Positions 8,507 to 17,383 are shown, counted from the stretch's first letter. The stretch is DNA of 64,000 bases from Hyphomonas sp. (GCF_022844445.1 NZ_JALHLS010000001.1:248001-312000), one strand, 5' to 3'. Program-made: numbers and translations. The notes: generated from the sequence alone by a model not told the origin.

Positions 8507-9747
8507 ATCTCGCCGCCGACCTCGCCGCCTTCCGCTCAAGCCTGCCGCAACGCGCCCGCCTCTTCGTCGGCGGCTGCAGCGGCGAGCCGCTCGGCCTGGC
8601 CGAAGCCTTCCGCGCCAGGCCCGACCTTGCCCAAGGTGTCACTTTCGTCGGCCAATGGGTGCCCGGCATCAACCAGACCGACTGGGCAAGCCTGCACCCG
8701 ACCGCCGAGGCCGAAACCACTTTCCTCGCTCCTGCCTTGCGCCCCTCCTTCGAGGGCGGGCGCACGCGCATTCTGCCCATGACCTATTTCCAATCCTGGG
8801 ACTGGATCGGATGCACCCCGCTTGATGGCGGCATCCTGCTCGTCTCTCCTCCGGATACGGACGGTAACGTCACCTTTGGCGTCAGCGCCGATTTCGGCCC
8901 GGCCCTCGCCGCGCGCCCAGAAGTGCCGCTGCTCGCCGTGATCAATCCGCATATGCCTGCCCCGCCGCACACCCCGCGCGTGCCGCTGTCACGCTTCTCG
9001 CAGGTCACGGAAGACCTGGGACCACTGCTCAGCGTCCCGCCGGCCCCACTCGCACCCGCCTTCGCCGACATTGCGCGGCACATCTCTGTCCTGGTGCCGG
9101 ACGGCGCCGCCTTGCAGTTTGGCATTGGCAACGTCCAGCAAGCCGTGCTGACCGAACTCGCCGGACGCAAGGGCCTCTCCATCTGGTCCGGCATCGTGTC
9201 GGACCCCGTCATCGGCATGCTCGAAGCCGATCCTTCGCTTCAAGTCACCACCGGCGTTGCCGTCGGCACCGACGCCCTCTACAATCGTCTCGCCGCCGAG
9301 CCACGAGTCCGCTTCGAGCCGGTGATCGTCACCCACAACATCCTGCGCCTGGCGGAACTGGAGAAGTTCACCGCCATCAATTCCGCCCTCGAAGTTGATC
9401 TATTCGGGCAGGCCAATTCGGAGTTCATCAGCGGACGGCAGATTTCCGGCACTGGCGGCTCGACCGACTTCCTGCGCGGCGCCCGCGTCTCTCGCGGCGG
9501 CACCGGCATCATCGCCCTCGCAGCCACGGCGCGCGGCGGCGCCGTCAGCCGTATTGTCCCGCGTCTCGCGCCTGACGCCACAAGCATCGCCCGAGCCGAC
9601 ATGGATGTCGTCATCACCGAATTCGGCGCCGCCCGCCTGCAGGGCCTCGATCTCGACGCCCGCGCCGCCGCCCTCATCGCCATCGCTGACCCTGTCCATT
9701 GCAGCGCCCTCTCCAACGCCTGGGACGACATGCGGCGCGGGATGTAG
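8503..9747 (+). CDS. Acetyl-CoA hydrolase/transferase family protein (family I CoA transferase)
   Basis: The 414-residue protein matches the acetyl-CoA hydrolase / 4-hydroxybutyrate CoA-transferase family. The N-terminal half holds the first Rossmann-like domain (FVGGCSGEPLGLAEAF). The C-terminal half has QFGIGNVQQAVL, then INSALEVDLFGQANSE containing the catalytic glutamate position, and the glycine-rich GTGGSTDFLRGA. Such enzymes transfer or hydrolyse CoA of short acyl groups. The gene overlaps the enoyl-CoA hydratase stop by 4 bp. Donor and acceptor are not predictable. It converges on the PaaI-like thioesterase gene 17 bp away. Confidence 0.87.
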   Translation: MNLAADLAAFRSSLPQRARLFVGGCSGEPLGLAEAFRARPDLAQGVTFVGQWVPGINQTDWASLHPTAEAETTFLAPALRPSFEGGRTRILPMTYFQSWDWIGCTPLDGGILLVSPPDTDGNVTFGVSADFGPALAARPEVPLLAVINPHMPAPPHTPRVPLSRFSQVTEDLGPLLSVPPAPLAPAFADIARHISVLVPDGAALQFGIGNVQQAVLTELAGRKGLSIWSGIVSDPVIGMLEADPSLQVTTGVAVGTDALYNRLAAEPRVRFEPVIVTHNILRLAELEKFTAINSALEVDLFGQANSEFISGRQISGTGGSTDFLRGARVSRGGTGIIALAATARGGAVSRIVPRLAPDATSIARADMDVVITEFGAARLQGLDLDARAAALIAIADPVHCSALSNAWDDMRRGM

Positions 9748-9764
9748 CCGAATGAGGATTGGAT

Positions 9765-10166
9765 TCAGAGATTCATCTGAGACTGCGTGGTAAGCGCGAC
9801 GAGCTTGCCTTCCGCGGTTTCGATCCGCGTTTGCCAGACCTGCAGGCGCCGGCCGATGCTGACGGGCTCTGCGGTCACCATGAGCACACTGCCCACAGGC
9901 GCCGCCGCGATCAGGTTCGTCTTGCTCTCGGTCGTTGTTGTACCCTTCGCTCCTTCCGGCAGGTTGAGGAAGGCGCCAATCGCGCCGGCACAATCGGCCA
10001 GCGTCATCAGGAAGCCGCCGTGTGCGATCCTCCCGGCGGTGCAATGGTCTGCGCCCACCGTAACCGTGGCTCGCACACGCGCCTTGTCCGCATCGATGAA
10101 GTTCAGCCCGACCAGTTTCGCGAAGGGCATGGAGGCGCCGAGCACCTCCAGTCGGGCGTCACTCAT
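9765..10166 (-). CDS. PaaI family hotdog-fold thioesterase
   Basis: This is a single hotdog domain of 133 residues with the PaaI signature HGGFLMTLADCAGAIGAF (the helix and catalytic Asp region) and the later strand ESKTNLIAAAPVG. Members hydrolyse aryl- or acyl-CoA thioesters to clear stalled CoA intermediates. Its ATG overlaps the lipocalin stop by 4 bp, and the lipocalin in turn overlaps the acyl-CoA dehydrogenase gene, so the three are one translational unit. This supports a housekeeping role in the acyl-CoA pathway encoded upstream. Confidence 0.88.
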   Translation of the reverse strand: MSDARLEVLGASMPFAKLVGLNFIDADKARVRATVTVGADHCTAGRIAHGGFLMTLADCAGAIGAFLNLPEGAKGTTTTESKTNLIAAAPVGSVLMVTAEPVSIGRRLQVWQTRIETAEGKLVALTTQSQMNL

Positions 10167-10717
10167 TTTTGCTCGGTTTCCTTAAGCAGGCTAAGATCAT
10201 ACCCCGCGGTGACGGCAGCTGCATCCAGCTTGGCACGCATGTCCGGCGTGACCGTGGGCGTGCGCGACAGCATCCAGAGGAAGCGGCCTGATGGCTCGCC
10301 GATGAGGGCATGGCGATAGTCCGCATCCAGATAGATGATCCAGTAATTCCCTCGCCCTGCTGGCAGCGGGATCGGCGCAAAGTTCACGAAGATCCGCGCG
10401 CCGTTCGAGCCGTCCATCACGCGCGCCACCGCTGCCGCCGATCGCGGCTTGCCGTCCTTGGTCCCGAACCGGCAAGTGTTCAGCACATCCACCTTGCCAT
10501 CCGCGCGCAACGTGTACTCGGCGGTCGTGCCCTCGCAGTCCCTCTGAAAACTCGTCGGATAGCGGGCGATCTCGTACCAGAGACCCATGTACCGCGGAAC
10601 ATCGACTGAGGCGACCGCCTCGAGCGCCGTCGCATCCTTCGCCCGGCCCGAAGGGCCTGCAATACAGGCTGAAACAGAGGCGGAAAGCAGAATAATAGTC
10701 AGCAGCCGGAACATCAT
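10163..10717 (-). CDS. blc: Bacterial lipocalin (Blc-like), lipoprotein
   Basis: The 184-residue product starts with a lipoprotein signal (lipobox VSAC) and has the lipocalin GxW motif in YMGLWYEIARYP, the TAEYTLRADGKVDVLNTC strand region, NYWIIYLDADY, and the closing GRFLWMLSRTP motif. Blc proteins sit on the outer membrane's inner face and bind lysophospholipids or fatty acids. Tandem ATG codons open the frame and overlap the acyl-CoA dehydrogenase stop. The coupling to an acyl-CoA dehydrogenase and a thioesterase suggests lipid salvage, which is inference. Confidence 0.9.
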   Translation of the reverse strand: MMFRLLTIILLSASVSACIAGPSGRAKDATALEAVASVDVPRYMGLWYEIARYPTSFQRDCEGTTAEYTLRADGKVDVLNTCRFGTKDGKPRSAAAVARVMDGSNGARIFVNFAPIPLPAGRGNYWIIYLDADYRHALIGEPSGRFLWMLSRTPTVTPDMRAKLDAAAVTAGYDLSLLKETEQK

Positions 10718-11904
10718 GCGGGATTCCTCTTGATCAGCTGCTTGGCGATGATGATCCGTTGCAGCTCATTGGTGCCTTCGCCGATGCAGAGCAGCGGCGC
10801 GTCGCGGTACAGCCGCTCGAGCACGTACTCGGTGGAGTAGCCATAACCACCATGAATACGCATAGCTTCCGTAGCCACTTCGAGCGCCGTCTCGGAGGCG
10901 AACCATTTCGCCATGCCGGCTTCCATGTCCACCCTCTCGCCGCCGTCGTAAGCGCGCGCCGCATCTTCGACGAGCAGTTCCGCCGCGCGTGTCTTGGCGG
11001 CCATCTCGCCCAGCTTCAGCTGGATCGCCTGGTGCTCGCAGATCGGCTTGCCCATCGTCTGGCGCACCTGGGAATAGGCGACGCTCTCGCGCAGGGCCCG
11101 GCGCGCGATGCCGACGCCGCGCGCGGCGATGTTGATCCGGCCAAGCTCCAGCCCGCCGGTCGCCATATAGAAGCCCTCGCCTTCCTTGCCGCCGACGAGG
11201 CAGAGACTCGCATCGCACTCATAGTCCTCGAAAATGAACTCGCCAGAATCGATGCCCTTGTAGCCGAGCTTACCGAGCTTGCGCCCGTTGTGCACACCCG
11301 CGAGGGGCTTGCGGGTTTCGGGATCGATCTTTGGCACGATCAGCATCGACATGCCCCGGTGACGCGGCACCGCGTCCGGATCAGTCTTCACCAGCAGCGC
11401 CACGCAGTGGCCCTCGATGGCATTGGAAATCCATGTCTTCGTTCCGTTCACGACGTACTTGTCACCCTTGCGTTTGGCCACCGTGCGGATCCCCTGCAGG
11501 TCGCTGCCAGCATCCGGTTCGGTCAGGCCAAGCCCGCCGCGCATCTCGCCGCTGGCAAACTTCGGCAGCCAGTATGACTTCTGCGCTTCCGTTCCGAATT
11601 TCTGCACGATGATCGCCATCATCATGTGTGTGTTGAAGATGCCCGTCAGGCTCATCCACTCCTCGGAAATCAGCGAGACGATGCGCGTATAGGTCGTCGC
11701 AGAAAGCCCAAGCCCGCCATAGTCCGGATGGACCAGTGCGCCAAACAGGCCAAGCTCGGTCATGTCGGCGACAAGGTCCGCTGGCCATTCATTGTCATGC
11801 TCAAGCTTCAGCGCGACGGGCGCCACCTTCTTTTCGAGCCATTTCTGGATCGAGGCCAGCATCTGGCGCTCGTCGGCTTCGGAATGCACAATCGTATCGG
11901 CCAT
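10714..11904 (-). CDS. Acyl-CoA dehydrogenase
   Basis: This FAD-dependent flavoprotein of 396 residues introduces the alpha-beta double bond of an acyl-CoA. The FAD/substrate signatures GGLGLTEPDAGSDL and YVVNGTKTWISNA are present, as is the C-terminal block IHGGYGYSTEYVLERLYRDA. The catalytic base lies in CIGEGTNELQRIII. A short-chain or branched-chain type is plausible from the overall pattern but the chain length is not certain. It lies 19 nt downstream of the TrmO-like gene and couples by a 4-bp overlap to the lipocalin gene. Confidence 0.92.
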   Translation of the reverse strand: MADTIVHSEADERQMLASIQKWLEKKVAPVALKLEHDNEWPADLVADMTELGLFGALVHPDYGGLGLSATTYTRIVSLISEEWMSLTGIFNTHMMMAIIVQKFGTEAQKSYWLPKFASGEMRGGLGLTEPDAGSDLQGIRTVAKRKGDKYVVNGTKTWISNAIEGHCVALLVKTDPDAVPRHRGMSMLIVPKIDPETRKPLAGVHNGRKLGKLGYKGIDSGEFIFEDYECDASLCLVGGKEGEGFYMATGGLELGRINIAARGVGIARRALRESVAYSQVRQTMGKPICEHQAIQLKLGEMAAKTRAAELLVEDAARAYDGGERVDMEAGMAKWFASETALEVATEAMRIHGGYGYSTEYVLERLYRDAPLLCIGEGTNELQRIIIAKQLIKRNPA

Positions 11905-11922
11905 GGCCGGGTTCCTTCAGGT

Positions 11923-12384
11923 CTACCAATAATCTTTCATGAGTTCGCGCGACCAGTCCGGCTGGCGAACTTCTCCGCGTGGCAGGAATTCCCGCATCAC
12001 GGGCTTGATGTCGAGCACCGGCGTGCCGTCGATGGCATCAAGGCCTTCAACTTCAATCTCGCGGCCGTTGACCGAAACGATCTGGCAGACCGTGACGCCG
12101 ATCCGATTAGGACGATTCTTGCCGCGCTGCGCAAAGATGCCCACAGGCGGCCAGTCCGGATTGCCGCGCGGGCGGCGCGCGCCGGTCTCGACCTTGCCAT
12201 CCGGCACGAGATGGAATTGGAAAACAATTTCGGCATGGCTGAAGGCGTCGAGGCCGAACAACGCCTCCGGCGCGAATGCGTCCGCAAGCACGATCACGGA
12301 GCGCTCGCTTCCCCAGTGGTCGTCTTGCGGCGCAACCCGCCCGCCGCGCACATGGGCAACTGGAGAGACGGGTACGGAGGACAT
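11923..12384 (-). CDS. TrmO/TsaA-like (UPF0066) methyltransferase family protein
   Basis: The protein shows the UPF0066 pattern: FGLDAFSHAEIVFQFH, then RPRGNPDWPPVGIFAQRGKNRPNRIGVTVCQIV with the RP.RP-type loop, and the closing LDAIDGTPVLDIKP. E. coli TrmO of this family N6-methylates t6A37 in tRNA using S-adenosylmethionine. I start at the ATG at 12384 (153 residues), preceded by GGGAG at 7 nt; the ORF-track start at 12417 would overlap the CitE-like gene. The flank of acyl-CoA genes does not help with function, and orthologues outside enterobacteria may have other targets. Confidence 0.82.
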   Translation of the reverse strand: MSSVPVSPVAHVRGGRVAPQDDHWGSERSVIVLADAFAPEALFGLDAFSHAEIVFQFHLVPDGKVETGARRPRGNPDWPPVGIFAQRGKNRPNRIGVTVCQIVSVNGREIEVEGLDAIDGTPVLDIKPVMREFLPRGEVRQPDWSRELMKDYW

Positions 12385-12406
12385 CTTGGGACTCCCGGTT
12401 TCAGGT

Positions 12407-13222
12407 TCAACGGACACTCGCGAGCAGGCGTTCCGCAGCGAGGATGACAGGACGGTCGATCATTTTTCCCTTGTGGAGCGCAACGCCGCCGCCGGCTGCG
12501 TCCATCGCTGCCAGCACTGCGCGCGCGTCGGCGATCTCCTCGGCGCTCGGCGTGTAAACGGCGTTCACCGCCGCCACCTGCCCCGGATGAATGCAGGCGC
12601 GGCCGGAAAAGCCCATCGCTTTCGCCTTTCGGGTCGAGGTCGTGAGACCGTCCGTATCCGCCGTATCGAGAAAGGGCACGTCATAGGCCGGCACGCCACC
12701 CGATCCGCAAGCCGCCGCAATGGTGCCGCGCGCGGTCAGCATTGCATCCCAGTCGGAAAGATCTGCGCCGAGGCTCGCGGAAAAATCGACGCCCCCGAAC
12801 AACACTCCGCCGGTCGCCTGTTTCGCGATCTCGAAGGCGTTCGCCAGGGCGCGGCCGCTTTCAATAATCGGAATCAATGGAATCTTCCGGCCGAGGGCTT
12901 CGGCGACGATCTCCAGATCGACTGCCGTCTCCGCCTTTGGGATCACGAGGAAATCCGCCCGCGTGGCCGCTGCCGAACCCGCGAGCGCGGCAAGGTCGGC
13001 GCAGCCAAACGCCGTGCGCGGGGAATTGATGCGCAGACCCAAGTGGCGCCCGCGCCAGGCGCCGAGCCAGGTTAGCGTGTCGGTGCGGGCCTGCGCCTTG
13101 TCCACCGGCAGCACCGCGTCCTCTAGGTCGATGATCACGGCGTCGGCGCCCGCGGCGACGGCCTTCCCAAACCGGTCGAATCGGGCGCCGGGCACGAACA
13201 GAAAGGAGCGATAGACGAACAC
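12407..13222 (-). CDS. HpcH/HpaI aldolase/citrate lyase family protein (CitE-like)
   Basis: The TIM-barrel family signatures are clear: RSFLFVPG at the start, AVIIDLEDAV with metal-ligand acidic residues, LRINSPRT, FLVIPKAET, IPIIESGRAL and LFGGVDFSASLGAD. These enzymes cleave or hydrolyse malyl-, methylmalyl- or citramalyl-CoA-type thioesters. I prefer the GTG at 13222 (271 residues), which places the usual short leader before RSFLFVPG and has GGAAGG upstream; the track's start at 13339 adds an unrelated tail. It sits upstream of TrmO and acyl-CoA dehydrogenase on the same strand and may open the cluster. Confidence 0.85.
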   Translation of the reverse strand: MFVYRSFLFVPGARFDRFGKAVAAGADAVIIDLEDAVLPVDKAQARTDTLTWLGAWRGRHLGLRINSPRTAFGCADLAALAGSAAATRADFLVIPKAETAVDLEIVAEALGRKIPLIPIIESGRALANAFEIAKQATGGVLFGGVDFSASLGADLSDWDAMLTARGTIAAACGSGGVPAYDVPFLDTADTDGLTTSTRKAKAMGFSGRACIHPGQVAAVNAVYTPSAEEIADARAVLAAMDAAGGGVALHKGKMIDRPVILAAERLLASVR

Positions 13223-13356
13223 GAGGCAGGCCTTCCGATATTCGGTCCATCCGGTATCGGACCGTCGGATTGGGGTCAAACGGAAACCCGCCGGACAGGG
13301 GAATTGCGCCCGAGCGCCAATCACGCCACCCTGTCGCATGGGAATGGGAGAGATAT

Positions 13357-13857
13357 GTGATTTCGATCCACTATCTGGGGTCAGAACGCATCATGCAACT
13401 TGGCCTAGCCGAGCTGCGGGGCGCGAGCATCGAGCAGCAGGATTTCCTGCGCGCCGACCTCAGCGGGCGCGACCTCTCGGGCGCCGTGTTCCGGGACTGC
13501 GAACTGCGGGCCGCATGCCTCGACTGGGCGAACCTCGAAGGCGCCCGTTTCGACTATGCACGGCTGATGTCGGCCACCTTCCGGCATGCCCACCTTCGCG
13601 GCGCGTCCCTGCGCCATGCGACGCTCAAGGGCGCAGACCTCTCTGCCGCCTGCCTGATCGGGGCAGACTTCACAGGAGCGACGCTGCGCCTGGCGAACCT
13701 CTCCGGCGCCAACCTCTGCGGAGCGATCTGCCTCTGGAATGAAAGTGAGGATCTGACGCTTGCGGGCGCGCTCTATGACGGAGATACAATCCTGCCGCCC
13801 GCCTTCCAACCTGAAGCGCAGGGCATGATCCGCCGCCTTACCGCTGGCCGCGCTTGA
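13357..13857 (+). CDS. Pentapeptide repeat-containing protein
   Basis: From the GTG at 13357 (GGGAG 6 nt upstream) the protein has 166 residues. About residues 20-125 are A(D/N)LxG-type pentapeptide repeats (for example ADLSG, ANLEG, AHLRG, ATLKG, ADFTG, ANLSG), which form a right-handed quadrilateral beta helix. A short C-terminal tail follows. Some such proteins mimic DNA and protect gyrase, but nothing in the sequence or the neighbours supports that here. The ATG at 13393 is an alternative start that would cut the first repeat close. Confidence 0.83.
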   Translation: MISIHYLGSERIMQLGLAELRGASIEQQDFLRADLSGRDLSGAVFRDCELRAACLDWANLEGARFDYARLMSATFRHAHLRGASLRHATLKGADLSAACLIGADFTGATLRLANLSGANLCGAICLWNESEDLTLAGALYDGDTILPPAFQPEAQGMIRRLTAGRA

Positions 13858-13891
13858 CTTAAGCTCGCGCCGTCCCCACCCCTTCCCGCAC

Positions 13892-16624
13892 ATGACCACG
13901 CTCAAGGCCATCCTCGGCCCCACCAATACCGGCAAGACCCATTATGCGATCGAGCGGATGCTCGCGCATGGCACCGGCATGATCGGCCTTCCGCTGCGCC
14001 TGCTGGCGCGCGAGGTGTATGACCGCGTCGTTGCCGCCAAGGGCGCGGCTTATGCAGCGCTGCTAACCGGCGAGGAGCGCATCCATCCGCCTACCGCACG
14101 CTATTTTGTCTGCACGGTGGAATCGATGCCGGTCGACGTACGTGCCGATTTTGTCGCCATCGACGAGATCCAGCTCGCCGAGGACGAAGACCGGGGCCAC
14201 GTGTTCACCGACCGGATCCTGCACATGCGCGGCAACCATGAAACGCTGCTGCTCGGCGCCGACACGATGCGCGGCTTGCTGAAGGCGCTGAGGCTTGGGG
14301 TCGAGACAGAACCGCGCCCGCGCTTTTCGGAACTGCGGTATGCGGGCCATGTGAAGATCACCAAGCTGCCGAAGCGCACCGCCATTGTCGCGTTCAGCGC
14401 GGAGGAAGTCTACGCGATTGCCGAACTCCTCCGCCGGCAGAAGGGCGGCGCGGCGGTCGTCATGGGCGCGCTGAGCCCGCGCACCCGCAATGCGCAGGTG
14501 GCGCTCTACCAGTCCGGCGAAGTTGACTACATCGTCGCCACCGATGCCATCGGCATGGGGCTGAACCTGGATGTCGGCCGCGTCGTGTTCGCCTCGCGCA
14601 CCAAGTATGACGGGCGCCGCCACCGGCCGCTGACACTTGCGGAATGCGCGCAGATCGCGGGACGTGCCGGACGGTTCCGCACCGACGGCGAGTTCGGCGA
14701 GACCGGCAGCTGCCCGCCCTTCGCGGACGAAGAATGGAGAGCCATAGAAGGCCACCACTTCGATCCGGTGGACGCCGTTCAGTGGCGCAATTCCGCACTC
14801 GATTACGCCAGCCTCAAATCCCTGATCCGCTCGCTGGAGCGCCCGTCCGGCAATCCCGTGCTGATCCACAATCCGCGTGCGCTCGACGAATGGGTACTAC
14901 GCCGCATGAGCGAGGACGGCGCCATCGGACCAAACGTTACCGGCGACCGGAAAGTCCGCCGCCTCTGGGATCTCGCCCGCCTGCCGGACTTCCGCAAGGC
15001 CGGCCCGGAAGGCCACGGCCGCCTTGTCCTCGGCCTTGCCGAAACGCTTGCCGACCCGGATGCGCGCCTCTCCGACGAAGGCCTGCGCCGCCGCATGGAC
15101 GACCTCGCCTCGGTGCGCGGCGACATCAACCAGCTGCAGCAACGCCTCGCCGCGATCCGCACCTGGACCTATGCCGCCAACCGCGAGGACTGGCTCGAGA
15201 ACCCTGCCTATTGGCGAGAGAAGACCCGGGAGATTGAAGACTCCCTGTCAGACGCGCTACACGTTGCGCTGACCGCCCGTTTCGTGGACAGGCGGACCAC
15301 TGCCCTTCTCGCAAGCCTGAGGAAAGAAGATGCGCTCGTGACTGACCTGACGCCAAACGGCGACGTGACCGTGGAGGGCCATCTGGTCGGCCGCCTGCGA
15401 GGCCTAACTTTCGAGCCCGCCGTCGATGCGCGCACGCTCGAAGGCAAGGCCGTGCGCGGCGCCGCGATGGCCGCCGTCCGCCCGATGCTGAGCGCGCGTC
15501 TTGCCGAAATCGCGGTAGCGCCGGCTGAAGCCTTCAAGCTGACCGAAGCGGCCGAGATCGAATTCAAGGAAGCGCCGGTCGCCCGCCTCACCAAGGGGCA
15601 GCAATGGATGACGCCCCGCACCGAACTGATTGGCGCCATCGAGGCTGAGGCGGCCGAGCGGCAAGCCGCGCTGACCCGGATCGAGGAATGGGTGCGCGGC
15701 GAAATCGGCCGCGTGCTGCCGACACATGCCAAGCTGGCCTTCGCCAAAACCGGCGAAGCGCTTGAAGGTCTGCTGCGCGGCCTTGCCTTCCGCATTCTCG
15801 AGAGCGGCGCCTCGATTGATCTTCGTACGGATGAATCGGCCCCTCGCCTCAATCCCGAGCAGCGCGAGGCCCTGAAGTCCGCCGGCATCCGAGTTGGCCG
15901 CGTCGCTGCCTATGCGCCTGATGCGCAGAAGCCGGCTGCGCAGAAGATGATTGCAATCCTGAAAGCGGTTGAAGCGGCCACGGAATATCCCCTCGCCCCG
16001 GAAGGCGCCGGCTCGTTTGGCCTTGATGGCACCTGGCCGGAAGACGCGCTTGCCGCCAATGGCTACCTGCGTTTTGGCCGCCGCGCCGTTCGCGCAGACC
16101 TAGCCGAACGCCTCGGTTGGGAACTCGCCAAGCGCCGCAAGGACGCTGCCAAGGCCGTGTTCGAAATACCGATCGACCTTGCTTCGGTCGTCTCCTGCCC
16201 TGCCGAAGACTGGCCCGCCGTGCTGAAAGGCTTCGGCATCGCGCCCGCCGAGAAGAATTCCGAGACCGGGGCGGTGACTTTGTGGCGCTATGTGGCGCGC
16301 GCCCGTCCAGATACGGACGAAAAGCCTGCGCGTCGTCCGCCGCGTGCAGACGCCGACAAGCCCGAAGGCGCGCCGCGCCAGGACCGACGCCCAGATAGCC
16401 GCGGCAGCCAACGTCCGGATCGCCGCCCGGACAATCGCAAGAGCGGCGCTTCTCAGGTCCAGGAACGCCGTCCAAAGCCGCTAGACCCGGACAGCCCCTT
16501 CGCAGCGCTTGCGGCCCTGCTTCCTCCGCCGAAGCCTGAGAAACCCCCGCGCCCGCCTAGGCAGAAAAAGCCTCCCGCCGAGGCCCGCGCGCCTGCCGCC
16601 TTCCGGTACCGCCCGTTCAGATGA
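13892..16624 (+). CDS. Suv3-like superfamily II RNA helicase
   Basis: The 910-residue protein resembles mitochondrial Suv3 helicases. Motif I is GPTNTGKT (residues 9-16), the DExH-type box is DEIQ (about 91-94), GALSPRTRNAQ and VATDAIGMGLNL follow, and motif VI is AQIAGRAGRF. A long middle region carries Suv3-type helical sequence, and the last 100 residues are a low-complexity Arg/Pro/Lys/Asp tail likely to bind RNA or partners. In mitochondria Suv3 works with PNPase in RNA decay; pnp lies 20 kb away here. It is followed directly by an S4 RNA-binding protein gene, an arrangement consistent with RNA metabolism. Confidence 0.87.
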   Translation: MTTLKAILGPTNTGKTHYAIERMLAHGTGMIGLPLRLLAREVYDRVVAAKGAAYAALLTGEERIHPPTARYFVCTVESMPVDVRADFVAIDEIQLAEDEDRGHVFTDRILHMRGNHETLLLGADTMRGLLKALRLGVETEPRPRFSELRYAGHVKITKLPKRTAIVAFSAEEVYAIAELLRRQKGGAAVVMGALSPRTRNAQVALYQSGEVDYIVATDAIGMGLNLDVGRVVFASRTKYDGRRHRPLTLAECAQIAGRAGRFRTDGEFGETGSCPPFADEEWRAIEGHHFDPVDAVQWRNSALDYASLKSLIRSLERPSGNPVLIHNPRALDEWVLRRMSEDGAIGPNVTGDRKVRRLWDLARLPDFRKAGPEGHGRLVLGLAETLADPDARLSDEGLRRRMDDLASVRGDINQLQQRLAAIRTWTYAANREDWLENPAYWREKTREIEDSLSDALHVALTARFVDRRTTALLASLRKEDALVTDLTPNGDVTVEGHLVGRLRGLTFEPAVDARTLEGKAVRGAAMAAVRPMLSARLAEIAVAPAEAFKLTEAAEIEFKEAPVARLTKGQQWMTPRTELIGAIEAEAAERQAALTRIEEWVRGEIGRVLPTHAKLAFAKTGEALEGLLRGLAFRILESGASIDLRTDESAPRLNPEQREALKSAGIRVGRVAAYAPDAQKPAAQKMIAILKAVEAATEYPLAPEGAGSFGLDGTWPEDALAANGYLRFGRRAVRADLAERLGWELAKRRKDAAKAVFEIPIDLASVVSCPAEDWPAVLKGFGIAPAEKNSETGAVTLWRYVARARPDTDEKPARRPPRADADKPEGAPRQDRRPDSRGSQRPDRRPDNRKSGASQVQERRPKPLDPDSPFAALAALLPPPKPEKPPRPPRQKKPPAEARAPAAFRYRPFR

Positions 16625-16651
16625 CGCCAGAGATGTGCAGATGACGCCAGA
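16618..16651 (+). repeat. 14-bp direct repeat (20-bp period) at a stop/start junction
   Basis: CAGATGACGCCAGA occurs at 16618-16631 and again at 16638-16651. The first copy carries the helicase stop overlapping an ATG (ATGA); the second carries the S4 gene's ATG. The ATG in the first copy opens a seven-codon ORF (MTPEMCR) whose stop again overlaps the S4 ATG as ATGA. Confidence 0.9.
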
Positions 16652-16940
16652 CGCCGCCGGTGATACGTCGGTGCGCGCGGATGTGTGGCTTTGGCGGGCT
16701 CGGTTTTTCCGCACGCGGGCCCTCTCCGCTGCCCATGTACGCCAGTCCGGCCTGCGCGTTTCGCATGGCGGACTGATCCGGCGCACCGACAAACCTGGCG
16801 CGCCGCTGGCAGTCGGCGACATCGTGACATTCGGGAAAGGCGCGGATATTCTCAGCGTCGAAGTGCTGGACCTTGGATCAAGGCGAGGACCGGCAGACGA
16901 GGCGCGGGCGCTCTACCGGCCGCTGGAGTCCGATCCATGA
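16641..16940 (+). CDS. S4 domain RNA-binding protein (Hsp15-like)
   Basis: The 99-residue protein carries one S4 domain near its N-terminus: VRADVWLWRARFFRTRALSA with the LW-R-TR pattern of Hsp15/YrfH proteins, then HVRQSGLRVS and the KPGAPLAVGDIVTF loop. E. coli Hsp15 rescues stalled 50S-nascent chain complexes; a related ribosome or RNA role is likely. The start at 16641 sits in the second copy of a 20-bp-period repeat and overlaps a seven-codon upstream ORF. Its stop overlaps the TerB-like gene by 4 bp (ATGA). Confidence 0.83.
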   Translation: MTPDAAGDTSVRADVWLWRARFFRTRALSAAHVRQSGLRVSHGGLIRRTDKPGAPLAVGDIVTFGKGADILSVEVLDLGSRRGPADEARALYRPLESDP

Positions 16941-17383
16941 TGAAATCAATCAAGAACCTGTTCTCCCCGAAAACGCCCGCCGAGCTGCCGATGGCGCCGG
17001 AAGTGGCCGTTGGGGCATTGCTGGTTGAAGCGGCGCTGATCGACGGCGTTTATGTGAACATCGAGAGCGACATGATCGCCGAGATACTGCTCGAATCCTT
17101 CGACTTCGACGCTGACAAGGCCGACGCGGTGCTGGCCCAGGCCGAAACCCTCGCGGAAGAAGCAGTCGGCAGCCATCAGTTTACCAAACACGCAAAAAAG
17201 CTCGCTATGGCCGACCGAGTGAAGGTCGTCGAGGCGATCTACCGGGTGATCTTCTCAGACGGCGAGCGATCGGACATCGAGGATTCCTATGTCCGCCATG
17301 TTGCAGGCCTGCTGCATGTCGATGACCTGGCCCGTGCCGAAGCGCGCAGGCGGGCCGAGGGCCGCGCCGCCAGTGCAGGTTGA
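16937..17383 (+). CDS. TerB-like (DjlA N-terminal-type) family protein
   Basis: From the double ATG at 16937 the protein has 148 residues. The sequence VAVGALLVEAALIDGVYVNIESDMI, then helices, then DRVKVVEAIYRVIFSDGERSDIEDSYVRHVAGLLHV, is the all-helical TerB fold in which acidic residues bind metal. TerB-domain proteins range from tellurite resistance to co-chaperones; isolated chromosomal copies like this have no assigned role. It overlaps the S4 gene by 4 bp and precedes the ferredoxin gene by 97 bp. This helicase/S4/TerB/ferredoxin/CarD order is familiar from other alphaproteobacteria, from memory. Confidence 0.82.
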   Translation: MMKSIKNLFSPKTPAELPMAPEVAVGALLVEAALIDGVYVNIESDMIAEILLESFDFDADKADAVLAQAETLAEEAVGSHQFTKHAKKLAMADRVKVVEAIYRVIFSDGERSDIEDSYVRHVAGLLHVDDLARAEARRRAEGRAASAG

